A stretch of 44,616 bases of DNA from Streptosporangiaceae bacterium (GTDB taxonomy: Bacteria; Actinomycetota; Actinomycetes; Streptosporangiales; Streptosporangiaceae), in assembly GCA_025934375.1 (NCBI GenBank), contig JAICYD010000051.1, positions 1-44,616 of the forward strand, in the 5' to 3' direction. The notes beneath the pieces are model-generated. The model had not been told where the DNA came from. It was given only the letters and a program-made list of their open reading frames with translations, and ran no database searches. The translations under genes and the position numbers were made by a program. The first letter of the stretch is position 1. Every line of letters starts with the position of its first letter. Below are positions 23,722 through 32,275 of this stretch, one piece after another.

Positions 23722-23774
23722 TAGCTCGGGGACCTGGGGTTAGCTGGGGATGCCTGGGGTTAGCTGGGGATGCC
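23722..23774. repeat. 20 bp tandem repeat spanning a stop codon
   Basis: Almost three copies of TAGCTGGGGATGCCTGGGGT (starting 23722, 23741, 23761; the first is diverged and one base shorter). The last copy carries the final codons and stop of the small membrane protein gene on the minus strand. Confidence 0.85.
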
Positions 23775-24122
23775 GAGGGCGGCGCGGGTGAGGCCGGCGG
23801 CTTCGCATTGCGGGCGGGCCAGCTGGGCGGTGCGGTCGTTGGTGGTGTAGGCGACCTCGCAGAATGCCTTCGCGTCGGCGCCGCACTTGTGGATCAGCTC
23901 GCCGCCGGTGCTGCCGGCCAGGTTGAGGTTCACGCACCCGTTGGCCGAGTTGCCGTACTTGTCCTCGGCGACCACGCCCCAGATCGAACCGCCGATCACG
24001 GCCGCCGTGATGAGCGCCGAGACGATGATCAGGATCCGCTTCCCGCGCGGCGACATCTTCTCCCCGCCGGCGTTGGGATTGGACTTGGAGTAGACGCCAG
24101 AAGGGGGGCTGGTCATCGTCAT
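23760..24122 (-). CDS. Small single-pass membrane protein, unknown function
   Basis: 120 residues. A hydrophilic N-terminus ending KMSPRGKRI precedes one TM helix (ILIIVSALITAAVIGGSIWGVV, about 30-51), then an outer domain with four cysteines (NGCVNLNLAG, HKCGAD, FCEVAY, PQCEAAG) that probably form two disulfides. I recognise no named family. ATG 24122 or 24116 may start it. The 3' end lies inside a tandem repeat. Confidence 0.7.
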   Translation of the reverse strand: MTMTSPPSGVYSKSNPNAGGEKMSPRGKRILIIVSALITAAVIGGSIWGVVAEDKYGNSANGCVNLNLAGSTGGELIHKCGADAKAFCEVAYTTNDRTAQLARPQCEAAGLTRAALGIPS

Positions 24123-24285
24123 CGGGCCATTCTAGGAGATATGGGCGATTTCTGGTCATCAGCTGAGACTCTGCGCTAGTTCTGTTATACGCCGGGACCA
24201 GTGACCCGGGTACCGCGGTGTTAGCGTCGGCGATACGGCGACGCGCGACCGCGTGCGCCGCAACGGGTGATGAAAGGTGGGGATC

Positions 24286-25062
24286 GTGGTCAATCGTGAC
24301 ACGGCATGGCCGGAGGGGACGCCCTGCTGGGTGGACCTCGCGGTCGATGACATCAAGAAGGCGATCACCTTCTACTCGGCGCAGTTCGGCTGGGACATCG
24401 AGGAAGGCGGTCCCGAAGTCGGGGGGTACTCGCTTGCCAAGCTCGGTGGCCGCAACGTGGCCGGCATTGGCCCCAAGATGGGCGGCGAGCAGCAGCCGAC
24501 CATGTGGACGACGTACCTGGCGGTCGATGACGCCGACGGATGCGCCGCGAAGATCAGGAACGCCGGCGGGCAGGTCATCATGGGCCCGATGGACGTCATG
24601 GACCTGGGCCGGATGGCCATGGCGACCGACGCCACCGGCGGCGTGTTCGGCATCTGGCAGGCGCGCCTGCACACGGGGGCGCAGCTGGCCAACGTGGCCG
24701 GCTCGCAAACCTGGAACGAGCAGATGAGCCACGACTTCGAGGCGGCCAAGAAGTTCTACGGCGAGGTCTTCGGCTACGAGTTCGGCGACATGAGCACCCC
24801 GGACTTCGCCTACGCCACGCTCAACCTCGACGGGCGCCCGGCCGGCGGCATCGGCGCGTACCCGCCGGGCGTGCCAGCGGGCATCCCCGGGTCATGGGCG
24901 GTGTACTTCGGGGTGTCCGACACCGACGCGGCCGTCGCCCGGGCCACGGCCGCGGGCGGCTCGCTGGTGCACCAGCCGACCGACACCCCCTACGGGCGGA
25001 TGGCCATGGTGACCGACGACCAGGGCGCCGGCTTCTCGCTGATGTCGGTGCGCGAGGAGTAG
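24286..25062 (+). CDS. VOC-superfamily protein with two glyoxalase-like domains
   Basis: 258 residues built from two similar halves. The first begins GTPCWVDLAVDDIKKAITFYSAQFGWDIE and the second MSHDFEAAKKFYGEVFGYEF; each ends with GRMAM-x-TD (DLGRMAMATDATGGVFGIWQ and YGRMAMVTDDQGAGFSLM). This is the tandem VOC form common in actinobacteria, often annotated glyoxalase or bleomycin-resistance-like. The substrate is unknown, and several metal-ligand positions of true glyoxalase I are not conserved. GTG 24286 with AAAGG/GGTGGGG upstream is preferred over GTG 24277. Confidence 0.88.
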   Translation: MVNRDTAWPEGTPCWVDLAVDDIKKAITFYSAQFGWDIEEGGPEVGGYSLAKLGGRNVAGIGPKMGGEQQPTMWTTYLAVDDADGCAAKIRNAGGQVIMGPMDVMDLGRMAMATDATGGVFGIWQARLHTGAQLANVAGSQTWNEQMSHDFEAAKKFYGEVFGYEFGDMSTPDFAYATLNLDGRPAGGIGAYPPGVPAGIPGSWAVYFGVSDTDAAVARATAAGGSLVHQPTDTPYGRMAMVTDDQGAGFSLMSVREE

Positions 25063-25084
25063 GGGCAGGAGCGAAGCCGGCCCG

Positions 25085-25123
25085 GGCGAGGTGTTCCCCC
25101 CGCTAGCGGGGGAACACCTCGCC
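25085..25123. terminator. Bidirectional terminator between VOC and GalD-like genes
   Basis: GGCGAGGTGTTCCCCC (25085-25100) is perfectly complementary to 25108-25123: a 16 bp stem with a 7 nt loop. The GalD-like stop codon (25103-25105) lies in the loop, so the last codons of that gene form one arm. Confidence 0.88.
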
Positions 25124-26203
25124 GTCGAACAGCTTGCGGGCGGTGCGGATGACGCCGGCCCGGATGACGCGCGGCGGGGTGAGGCTGGCGTCCAGCTCGA
25201 TGTCGACGCCGACCGCGCCGCTGGGGTGCTCGATCGACAGGCGCGAGCCGCCGGGCAGTACCGCGATGTCGTGCCCGACCGCGCCGGGCGTCAAGATCGC
25301 GGTGCCGACGCTGACCGCGCCGAGCACGCCAATCGACTCATGCACCCGGACCGGGATGTAGGTGCGCGTGCAGATCGTCCCGCCCGCGGCCGGCGGGGCG
25401 ACCAGCGACACCTTCGGGACGGTGGTCGCCGAGACGTCGCCCAGGCCCATCGCCTTGCCGGCCGCCACGCGCAGTTCCCGCACCCGCTCCCGCAAGGCCT
25501 CGTCGGCCTCCAGTTCCGCCACCGTCTCGTACCCGGTCTTGCCGAGGGACGAGGCGGCCACCACGACCACCGGCATCCCGTTATTCACGCAGGTGACGTC
25601 GATGCCGCCGATCTCGTCGCGGAGGTTGCCGGTCGGGAAGACCGAGCCGCTGGCCGAGGAGTCCTCGAAGTCCAGCACGACCGGTGACGCGGTGCCCGGC
25701 ACCCCGTCGATGGCGGCGTCGCCCGAGTAGCGGACCACCCCGCCCGGGGTGGCGAACGTCGCCGTGACGAGCTGGCCGGTGTTGACCATCCGGATCCGCA
25801 CGCGCGTCACGTCCTCGTGCGGCGCGGCGCGGTGGCCCGCGGGCACCACGCCGCGCTCGAGCGCGAACGGGCCGATCCCGGCCAGGATGTTGCCGCAGTT
25901 CTGCTGGTCGGTCACGATCGGGGAGTCCACCATGACCTGCAGGAACAGGTAGTCGACGTCCACGCCAGGGTCAGCGGAGGGACCAATCACGGCGACCTTG
26001 GACGTCAGCGGGTGCGCCCCGCCGATACCGTCGATCTGCCGGGGGTCCGGGGAGCCCATGATGGCCAGCAGCAAGATATCGCGAGAGGCCGGGTCGGCCG
26101 GGAGGTCACCAGCGAGGAAGTAGGCGCCCTTGGACGTCCCGCCGCGCATAAGCATGCAGCGGATGCCAGAAGCGGGAACCACAGGGCCGTTCGGCATGGT
26201 CAT
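25103..26203 (-). CDS. 4-oxalomesaconate tautomerase-like protein (PrpF/GalD family)
   Basis: 366 residues. PrpF-fold isomerase with RCMLMRGGTSKGAYF at the start, GGAHPLTSKVAVI (Lys69) and QQNCGNILAGIGPFA (Cys103), the two residues used in proton transfer by characterised relatives. Members tautomerise 4-oxalomesaconate in gallate or protocatechuate 4,5-cleavage, or isomerise aconitate in the methylcitrate cycle. Its ATGA overlap with an upstream LigK/GalC-like aldolase gene favours the aromatic pathway. The ATG at 26203 is fixed by that overlap. No dioxygenase or hydratase gene is nearby. Confidence 0.85.
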   Translation of the reverse strand: MTMPNGPVVPASGIRCMLMRGGTSKGAYFLAGDLPADPASRDILLLAIMGSPDPRQIDGIGGAHPLTSKVAVIGPSADPGVDVDYLFLQVMVDSPIVTDQQNCGNILAGIGPFALERGVVPAGHRAAPHEDVTRVRIRMVNTGQLVTATFATPGGVVRYSGDAAIDGVPGTASPVVLDFEDSSASGSVFPTGNLRDEIGGIDVTCVNNGMPVVVVAASSLGKTGYETVAELEADEALRERVRELRVAAGKAMGLGDVSATTVPKVSLVAPPAAGGTICTRTYIPVRVHESIGVLGAVSVGTAILTPGAVGHDIAVLPGGSRLSIEHPSGAVGVDIELDASLTPPRVIRAGVIRTARKLFDGEVFPR

Positions 26204-26913
26204 GGGTTCATTACTTCACCGGAACGGCGCGAGTATTCCTCGGCCGTGATGTACTCCAGCCGGGTCAGCTTCGGCCGCAGGTTGTACATGTCCAGGCCGA
26301 GGTCGCCGTCGGCCAGCCGCGCCCGGCTGGCGTCCTCCTTGGCCACCCGCGCGGCCGACGCGGACACCGCGGCGGCGACATTGACCCGGGGCACCACGCA
26401 CACGCCGTCGTCGTCGGCCACGACCGCGTCGCCGGGCCGGATGACCTGCCCGCCGATCACCACGGGCACGTTCACCGAGCCGGTCGTCTCCTTGACCGTG
26501 CCCTGGGCGCTGATGCTCGCGCTCCACACCGGGAAGCCCATCTCGCGCAGCTCAGCTGAGTCGCGGACCCCGCCGGCGGTCACCAGCCCGCGCACGCCGT
26601 GCGCCACCAGCGAGGTGGCCAGCAGCTCGCCGAACGCGCCATCGGAGGACGGCGACGCCGTGGTGATCACGATGACGTCGCCCGGCCGGGCCTGCTCGAC
26701 CGCCGCGTGGATCATCAGGTTGTCGCCCGGCCAGCACACCACGGTCAAGGCGGTGCCCGCGATCCGGGCGCCCTGCTGGTTCGGCCGGATCGCCGGGCCG
26801 AGGTAGCCCTCGCGGCCGATCGCCTCATGCACGGTGGCCACGCCGTACTCGGCGAGCTTGTCGACTTCCGTCAGGTCCGCGCGCGGCGGGTCGGTGACGA
26901 CGACGTTAAGCAA
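26200..26913 (-). CDS. 4-carboxy-4-hydroxy-2-oxoadipate aldolase/oxaloacetate decarboxylase-like (LigK/GalC)
   Basis: 237 residues of the RraA-fold class II aldolases: LAEYGVATVHEAIGREGYLG, GTALTVVCWPGDNLMIHAAVEQARPGDVIVI, and VTAGGVRDSAELREMGFPVW with the Gly-Gly and Arg-Asp that bind substrate and metal. The enzyme splits 4-carboxy-4-hydroxy-2-oxoadipate into pyruvate and oxaloacetate, the last step of the 4,5-cleavage pathway. TTG 26913 follows AGGAGG with 5 nt spacing. It is first of a two-gene operon with the GalD-like tautomerase. Confidence 0.87.
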   Translation of the reverse strand: MLNVVVTDPPRADLTEVDKLAEYGVATVHEAIGREGYLGPAIRPNQQGARIAGTALTVVCWPGDNLMIHAAVEQARPGDVIVITTASPSSDGAFGELLATSLVAHGVRGLVTAGGVRDSAELREMGFPVWSASISAQGTVKETTGSVNVPVVIGGQVIRPGDAVVADDDGVCVVPRVNVAAAVSASAARVAKEDASRARLADGDLGLDMYNLRPKLTRLEYITAEEYSRRSGEVMNP

Positions 26914-27106
26914 GGGTGCCTCCTACAAGCTCGAGCCGGCCAGGGGAAAACGAAAACCATTAACTACGCGGTGTCGTCCTTGCGCCACTCGCCGGGCATA
27001 CCCATACTTGGAGCATTATGTTAGCTGGCAGGTGATCTCATCACGGCCCCACGTCTCCCTCGGCCCGCACCCCCTCTCGTGACGCCCCGACCGGAAGCAT
27101 GACCGA

Positions 27107-28018
27107 ATGGGCTGGCTTACCACCGACGACCTCACGCAGTTCCGCATGGCGGCGGACACCTACCTCAAGAGCCGGGGTGCCGAGGGCACCCTGCTGCTGA
27201 CGGCCGCCCGCGCGGTCCGGGGAGAGCAGCCGCTGTTCGGCTGGTGGGTCACGCCCGACGGCACCGAGGTCCGCGGCGCGTTCCTGCACGACACCCCGGA
27301 GTCGCTGCTCATCGCGGGCCGGGTGCCGGAGTTCGCCGCCGCGCTGGCGCCCGTGCTGTACCGGCTGGGCCGCGAGGTCTGCGGCGTGGACGCCGCCCCG
27401 GAGGCCGCCGACGCGTTCGCGGCGGCGTGGACCCAGCGCACTGGCCTGGCGGCCCGGCTGCACCGGCACGTGAAGGTCTACCGGATGGCCGGCCCGGCGC
27501 CGGGCGCGGAAGGACCCGCCGGGCGGGCGCGGGTCGCCACCGCCGAGGACACGCCGCTCCTGGTGGACTGGCTGCGCGCCTTCGGCACTGAGACCGGCGA
27601 CTTCGCCCGGTCCCCCGAGGACGCCGCCGCGAGCCTCCTGGGCTACGGCGGGGCGATCTTCTGGGAGGCCGACGGGCAGGCGGTCGCGCTGGCCACCCTC
27701 ACCCGGCCGGTGGAGCACGCCGTCCGGATCGTGGTGGTGTACACGCCGCAATCCGTCCGCCACCGCGGGTTCGCCTCCGCCGTCATGGTCGCCGCGAGCC
27801 GCGCGGCGCTGGCGCGCGATGAGGTCCGCGAGGTGCTGCTGATCAGCGACCGGACCTCGCCCATGCGCCGCGCCGACCTCCTGGGATACGAGATGGCCAG
27901 CGAGCGCGTCCAGGTGAAGTTCGGCCCGCCAACTGGCCCGATGCCCCGCCTGGCCGGCGCGATGCCCCGTCTGACCGGCCCCATGACCCGGCTGCGAGGT
28001 AGAGTCGGGCACGGTTGA
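27107..28018 (+). CDS. GNAT-family N-acetyltransferase
   Basis: 303 residues. The C-terminal half is a GNAT domain: ARVATAEDTPLLVDWLRAF, the beta-4/beta-5 region VEHAVRIVVVYTPQSVRHRGFASAVMVAASRAAL (acetyl-CoA motif as RHRGFA) and LGYEMASERVQVKF. The N-terminal half resembles the partner half of two-domain GNAT proteins and has no clear motif. The substrate is unknown. The last 28 residues are three copies of a heptapeptide. ATG 27107. It overlaps the frame of the next gene by a few bases, so it may be co-transcribed with tex. Confidence 0.85.
   Translation: MGWLTTDDLTQFRMAADTYLKSRGAEGTLLLTAARAVRGEQPLFGWWVTPDGTEVRGAFLHDTPESLLIAGRVPEFAAALAPVLYRLGREVCGVDAAPEAADAFAAAWTQRTGLAARLHRHVKVYRMAGPAPGAEGPAGRARVATAEDTPLLVDWLRAFGTETGDFARSPEDAAASLLGYGGAIFWEADGQAVALATLTRPVEHAVRIVVVYTPQSVRHRGFASAVMVAASRAALARDEVREVLLISDRTSPMRRADLLGYEMASERVQVKFGPPTGPMPRLAGAMPRLTGPMTRLRGRVGHG
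27935..27997 (+). repeat. Three 21 bp coding repeats at the end of the GNAT gene
   Basis: Units 27935-27955, 27956-27976 and 27977-27997 encode GPMPRLA, GAMPRLT and GPMTRLR. They follow the end of the GNAT fold and end 18 bp before the stop codon. Confidence 0.85.
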
Positions 28019-28053
28019 GACAACTCATGCCAGGAAGGCCGGAAGAAAAGATC

Positions 28054-30651
28054 GTGTCCGTTATCGCGCGGATCGCCACCGAGCTTGGCGTCCGTGAGGG
28101 CCAGGTCGCCGCCGCTGTCGAGCTTCTCGACGCAGGCGCCACCGTGCCGTTCATCGCCCGCTACCGCAAGGAAGCCACCGGCACCCTCGACGACGCGCAA
28201 CTGCGCACGCTGGAGGAGCGGCTGACGTACCTGCGCGAGATGGAGGAGCGGCGCGCCGCGATCCTCGCCTCCATCGCCGAGCAGGGCAAGCTCACCGTTG
28301 AGCTCAAGGCGCAGATCGGGGCGGCCGACACCAAGGCCCGGCTGGAGGACCTCTACCTCCCCTACAAGCCGAAGCGGCGCACCAAGGCCCAGATCGCCCG
28401 CGAGAACGGCCTCGAGCCGCTGGCCGACCTCCTGCTCGGCGACCCGTCGCACGACCCGAAGGCGGCCGCCGCCGACTACGTCACCGAGAACGTCGCCGAC
28501 GCCGCCGCCGCCCTCGACGGCGCCCGCGCGATCCTCGTCGAGCGCTTCGGCGAGGACGCCGACCTGATCGGGACGCTGCGCGAGCGCATGTGGTCGCGCG
28601 GCGAGCTGACCGCGAAGGTGCGCGCGGGCAAGGAAGACGAGGGCCGGAAGTACTCGGACTACTTCGACTTCGCCGAGCCGTTCGGCCGGCTCAGGGCGCA
28701 CCGCATCCTGGCGATGTTCCGCGCCGAGAAAGAGGACATCCTCGACCTCACCCTGGACCCGCGCGATGAGGGCGACCTGCGGGGCGACTACGAGCAGCCG
28801 ATCGCCGATCGCTTCGGCATCGAGGACCTCGGCCGTCCCGCCGACCGCTGGCTGGGCGACACCGTCCGCTGGGCGTGGCGCACCCGGATCCTGGTCCACC
28901 TCGGCATCGACCTGCGGATGCGGCTGTGGCAGGCGGCCGAGGCCGAGGCCGTCGACGTGTTCGCCGCCAACGTCCGTGACCTGCTGCTGGCCGCGCCCGC
29001 CGGGCAGCGGCCGACCCTCGGGCTGGACCCGGGCCTGCGCACCGGCGTGAAGGTCGCGGTGGTCGACAACACCGGCAAGGTCGTCGACACGCACACGATC
29101 TACCCGCACGCGCCCCGGCACGCCTGGGATGAGTCGCTGCACGTCCTGGCCGCGCTGTGCGCCCGGCACAAGGTCGAGCTGGTCTCCATCGGCAACGGCA
29201 CCGCGTCCCGGGAGACCGACAAGCTCGCGGCCGAGCTGATCGCCAAGTACCCCGAGCTGTCGCTCACCAAGATCGTCGTCTCCGAGGCGGGCGCCTCCGT
29301 CTACTCGGCCTCCGCCTACGCCTCCGCCGAGCTGCCCGAGCTGGACGTGTCGCTGCGCGGCGCGGTCTCCATCGCCCGGCGGCTCCAAGACCCCCTCGCC
29401 GAGCTGGTCAAGATCGACCCTAAGTCGATCGGCGTGGGCCAGTACCAGCACGATGTCGCCGGCGCCAAGCTGGAGCGCTCCCTGGGCGCGGTGGTCGAGG
29501 ACTGCGTGAACGCGGTGGGGGTCGACCTGAACACCGCGTCGCGTCCGCTGCTGGCCCGCGTCTCCGGCATCACCGACAGCCTGGCGGGCGCCATCGTCTC
29601 CCACCGGGACGCGCGCGGCGCCTTCGCGACCCGCCAGCAGCTGCTGGACGTCCCCAGGCTCGGGCCGAAGGCGTTCGAGCAGTGCGCGGGGTTCCTGCGC
29701 ATCCGCGGCGGCGGTAACCCGCTGGACGCCTCCAGCGTGCACCCGGAGTCCTACCCGGTGGTCGAGCGGATCCTGGCTCGCGTCGGGGCAGACGTGCCCG
29801 GGCTGGTCGGCAACACGACCGTCCTGCGGTCCCTGAAGCCGCAGGACTTCACCGACGAGTCGACCGGCCTGCCGACGGTCAGCGACATCCTGCGCGAGCT
29901 GGAAAAGCCCGGCCGTGACCCGCGGCCGGAGTTCCAGACCGCGACCTTCGCCGAGGGCGTCCACGAGCTGACGGACCTCGAGCCGGGCATGGTGCTGGAG
30001 GGCGTCGTCACCAACGTGGCGGCCTTCGGCGCCTTCGTCGACATCGGCGTCCACCAAGACGGTCTCGTGCACGTGTCGGCCATGTCCGCTTCCTTCGTGT
30101 CCGACCCGCGCGACGTCGCCAAGTCCGGTGACGTCGTCCGCGTCAAGGTCTTGTCCGTCGACATCCCCCGCAAGCGCATCTCGCTCACCATGCGCCTCGA
30201 CGACCCGGCGGAGGGCGGGCCCGCACGGGGCGACCGCGGCGGTGCTTCCCGAGGCGGTGCTTCCCGAGGCGGTGCTTCCCGAGGCGGTGCTTCCGAAGGC
30301 GGTGCTTCCGAAGGCGGTGCTTCCGAGGGCGGTGCTTCCGAGGGCGGTGCTTCCGAGGGCCAAGGCCGCGGGCCGGCGTCCCCTTCCGGCGATGGGCGCG
30401 CAACGAGCGGTGCCGACTCCGGGTCATCCCCTCCCCGCGGCCGGGACGGCGACCGGCGCGGCGGTGCTCCGCGTGGCGGCGACCGGCGCGGCGGTCAGCG
30501 TGACGGGGGGCGCGGCGGCCAGGGCGGCCGCGGCGGTGGTTCCCCGCGCGGCGGCTCGGCGGCTCCGCCCCCGAGCGGCGCGATGGCCGACGCCCTGCGC
30601 CGGGCGGGCCTGCTCGGCAAGGACAGCGGCGACCGCAAGGACCGTCCCTAG
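28054..30651 (+). CDS. tex: Tex-family RNA-binding transcription accessory protein
   Basis: 865 residues. N-terminal helical Tex region (ELGVREGQVAAAVELLDAGATVPFIARYRKEATG), YqgF/RNase H-like domain with LGLDPGLRTGVKVAVVDNTG, helix-hairpin-helix domain (VGVDLNTASRPLLARVSGI), then S1 RNA-binding domain (PGMVLEGVVTNVAAFGAFVDIGVHQDGLVHVSAMS). Tex binds structured RNA and affects transcription and translation. Beyond S1 there is a disordered Gly/Ser/Arg tail of about 150 residues with GGAS repeats and RGG-like boxes, longer than in model Tex proteins. GTG 28054 with GGAAG upstream is chosen; ATG 28027 is possible. Confidence 0.93.
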   Translation: MSVIARIATELGVREGQVAAAVELLDAGATVPFIARYRKEATGTLDDAQLRTLEERLTYLREMEERRAAILASIAEQGKLTVELKAQIGAADTKARLEDLYLPYKPKRRTKAQIARENGLEPLADLLLGDPSHDPKAAAADYVTENVADAAAALDGARAILVERFGEDADLIGTLRERMWSRGELTAKVRAGKEDEGRKYSDYFDFAEPFGRLRAHRILAMFRAEKEDILDLTLDPRDEGDLRGDYEQPIADRFGIEDLGRPADRWLGDTVRWAWRTRILVHLGIDLRMRLWQAAEAEAVDVFAANVRDLLLAAPAGQRPTLGLDPGLRTGVKVAVVDNTGKVVDTHTIYPHAPRHAWDESLHVLAALCARHKVELVSIGNGTASRETDKLAAELIAKYPELSLTKIVVSEAGASVYSASAYASAELPELDVSLRGAVSIARRLQDPLAELVKIDPKSIGVGQYQHDVAGAKLERSLGAVVEDCVNAVGVDLNTASRPLLARVSGITDSLAGAIVSHRDARGAFATRQQLLDVPRLGPKAFEQCAGFLRIRGGGNPLDASSVHPESYPVVERILARVGADVPGLVGNTTVLRSLKPQDFTDESTGLPTVSDILRELEKPGRDPRPEFQTATFAEGVHELTDLEPGMVLEGVVTNVAAFGAFVDIGVHQDGLVHVSAMSASFVSDPRDVAKSGDVVRVKVLSVDIPRKRISLTMRLDDPAEGGPARGDRGGASRGGASRGGASRGGASEGGASEGGASEGGASEGGASEGQGRGPASPSGDGRATSGADSGSSPPRGRDGDRRGGAPRGGDRRGGQRDGGRGGQGGRGGGSPRGGSAAPPPSGAMADALRRAGLLGKDSGDRKDRP
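30238..30357 (+). repeat. Eight 15 bp tandem repeats in the tex tail
   Basis: Consensus GGCGGTGCTTCCCGA in the early units, changing to GGCGGTGCTTCCGAG later. They encode GGASR three times and GGASE five times (fourth unit transitional). Units are in frame and nearly identical, indicating recent expansion. Confidence 0.9.
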
Positions 30652-30713
30652 GAGAGCGGCGGCGATCCCTATCTGAGGGGGCAGTGGCGCCATCGCGGTC
30701 CCGGCCGGCGCCG

Positions 30714-31724
30714 TCAGGTGAAGTGCGGCATGACCTCGGTGGCGAGGAGCTCGGCGGATTGCAGTGCCTCGTCCTTGGTCATGTCGCCGAAGCACGTTTC
30801 CAGGGCCATGTACGTCACGCCCGCCATGTCGCGGTGGCGCGCGACCCACTCCCGGGCGCCCGCGGGATCGCCGGCGTAGAAGTGGCCGGTGGCGTGGATG
30901 CCCTCGTAATCGTCGGCGGGGAAGATCGGCGGCGGCACGATGCCGGCCTTCTCCCACAGGTAGAACAGGCTGCTGCGGAACCGCGCGAAGGCCCGGTTGG
31001 CGATCTTCATCGCCTCCGCGCTGGTCGGCGCGATGACCATGTTGCGGGAGATCCCGAGCGGGGGCAAGTCCTGCGGCGCCCGCCCGGCGGAGGCCCACTC
31101 GGCCCGGTAGGCGTCGGTGAGCGGCCGGACGGCGGGCGAGGGGACCAGCGCGATCATCGGCATGCCGAGCCGCGCGCACCACTGCGCCTTGGACAGCGTC
31201 CGGGTGCCGTACCACAGCGGCGGGTGCGGCCGCTGCACCGGGTGCGAGACCACCGGCGCGTCGGTGAGCGTGTAGTGCTTGCCCGCGTGGGTCACGCTGT
31301 CGGAGGTCAGCCCCTGCCGCAAGATCTCGAACGCCTCGTCAAAGCGCTCTTGCGCCTCCTCCTCGCCGGACACGCCGTGGAAGGCGAGCTCGGCCGGGGA
31401 CACGCCGCGACCCACGCCGAGGTCGAGCCGCCCGTTGCTGAGCTGGTCGAGGGTGACGGCCTCCTCCAGGACGCGCATCGGGTGATACAGCGACAAGATC
31501 GTGATCAGCGTGCCGAGCCGGATCCGCGTGGTGCGCTGGGCGGCCGCCGCCAGCATCAGGTGCGGTGACGGGGTGATCGCCAGCGGCGTGCCGTGGTGCT
31601 CGGTGAGGTGGTAGGCGTGAATGCCGAGCCGGTCGTAGGCCTCGATCAGCTCCAGTCGCTCGGCGATCTGCTGGCCGTGCGGCCGTCCCGAGTCATCGTT
31701 GTGATCAATGATCCCAAAGTGCAT
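30714..31724 (-). CDS. LLM-class (luciferase-like) flavin-dependent oxidoreductase
   Basis: 336 residues with the bacterial-luciferase TIM barrel: MHFGIIDHNDDSG, YHLTEHHGTPLAITPSPHLMLAAAAQRTTRIRLGTLI, LDQLSNGRLDLGVGRGVSPAELAFHGV, and PHPPLWYGTRTLSKAQWCARLGMPM. Actinobacterial members use FMNH2 or F420H2; the cofactor cannot be read from sequence. ATG 31724 is the family start, 11 codons after an upstream start option. It is divergent from a PPOX-type F420-dependent protein with 101 bp between starts, which mildly favours F420. Confidence 0.9.
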   Translation of the reverse strand: MHFGIIDHNDDSGRPHGQQIAERLELIEAYDRLGIHAYHLTEHHGTPLAITPSPHLMLAAAAQRTTRIRLGTLITILSLYHPMRVLEEAVTLDQLSNGRLDLGVGRGVSPAELAFHGVSGEEEAQERFDEAFEILRQGLTSDSVTHAGKHYTLTDAPVVSHPVQRPHPPLWYGTRTLSKAQWCARLGMPMIALVPSPAVRPLTDAYRAEWASAGRAPQDLPPLGISRNMVIAPTSAEAMKIANRAFARFRSSLFYLWEKAGIVPPPIFPADDYEGIHATGHFYAGDPAGAREWVARHRDMAGVTYMALETCFGDMTKDEALQSAELLATEVMPHFT

Positions 31725-31825
31725 AATCGCACGGTATTCCGCCGCGCCGCCGCGCACTAGGCCCGCGGGGCGCGGGCTGGGGGCACTGGGGATGAGGACA
31801 AGCGCGGGCGAGGTTGAATAGTGTC

Positions 31826-32275
31826 GTGGCGGATATCGCGGAGTTCAGGAAGCTGATCGGCGGGGACCACGGCCTGGTGGTCGTGTCTACCCTGCGCGAG
31901 AACGGGACCATCGCCTCGTCGGTGGTCAACGCGGGCGTGCTCCCGCACCCGGTGACCGGTGAGCCGGTCGTCGGCATGGTCATCCAGGGCAACGCCCGCA
32001 AGCTGGAGCACCTGCGGGCACGGCCCCGGGCGACGGTGGCGCTGCGGGTCGGGTGGCAGTGGGTCACCATCGAGGGGCCCGTGGAACTGGCCGGCCCGGC
32101 CGACCCGCTGCCGGGGGTGGACGCCGAGCGGGTGCGGCTGCTGCTGCAGGAGATCTTCACCGCCGCGGGCGGCACCCATGAGGACTTCGGCGAATACGAC
32201 CGCGTCATGCTGGCTGAGGGGCGCACCGCCGTCTTGGTCCGCCCCGAGCGCGCCTACTCCAACCGCGGCAACTAA
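31826..32275 (+). CDS. PPOX-class F420-dependent oxidoreductase-like protein
   Basis: 149 residues, pyridoxamine-phosphate-oxidase-like split beta-barrel. DIAEFRKLIGGDHGLVVVSTLRENGTIASSVVNAGVL, VVGMVIQGNARKLEHLRARPRATVALRVG and DFGEYDRVMLAEGRTAVLVRPERAYSN match the actinobacterial F420-binding subfamily. The reduced substrate is unknown. GTG 31826 is preferred because a GCGAGG lies upstream; TTG 31814 has no spacing for one. The stop overlaps that of the convergent lyase gene by 4 bp. Confidence 0.83.
   Translation: MADIAEFRKLIGGDHGLVVVSTLRENGTIASSVVNAGVLPHPVTGEPVVGMVIQGNARKLEHLRARPRATVALRVGWQWVTIEGPVELAGPADPLPGVDAERVRLLLQEIFTAAGGTHEDFGEYDRVMLAEGRTAVLVRPERAYSNRGN

Noticed and set aside
27643..30363. 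A 906-codon open frame antisense to tex and the GNAT gene
   Set aside because: Its sequence is the mirror of strongly biased GC-rich codons in tex; it is Asp/Gly/Arg-rich, has no family signature, and its repetitive N-terminus is the complement of the tex 15 bp repeats.
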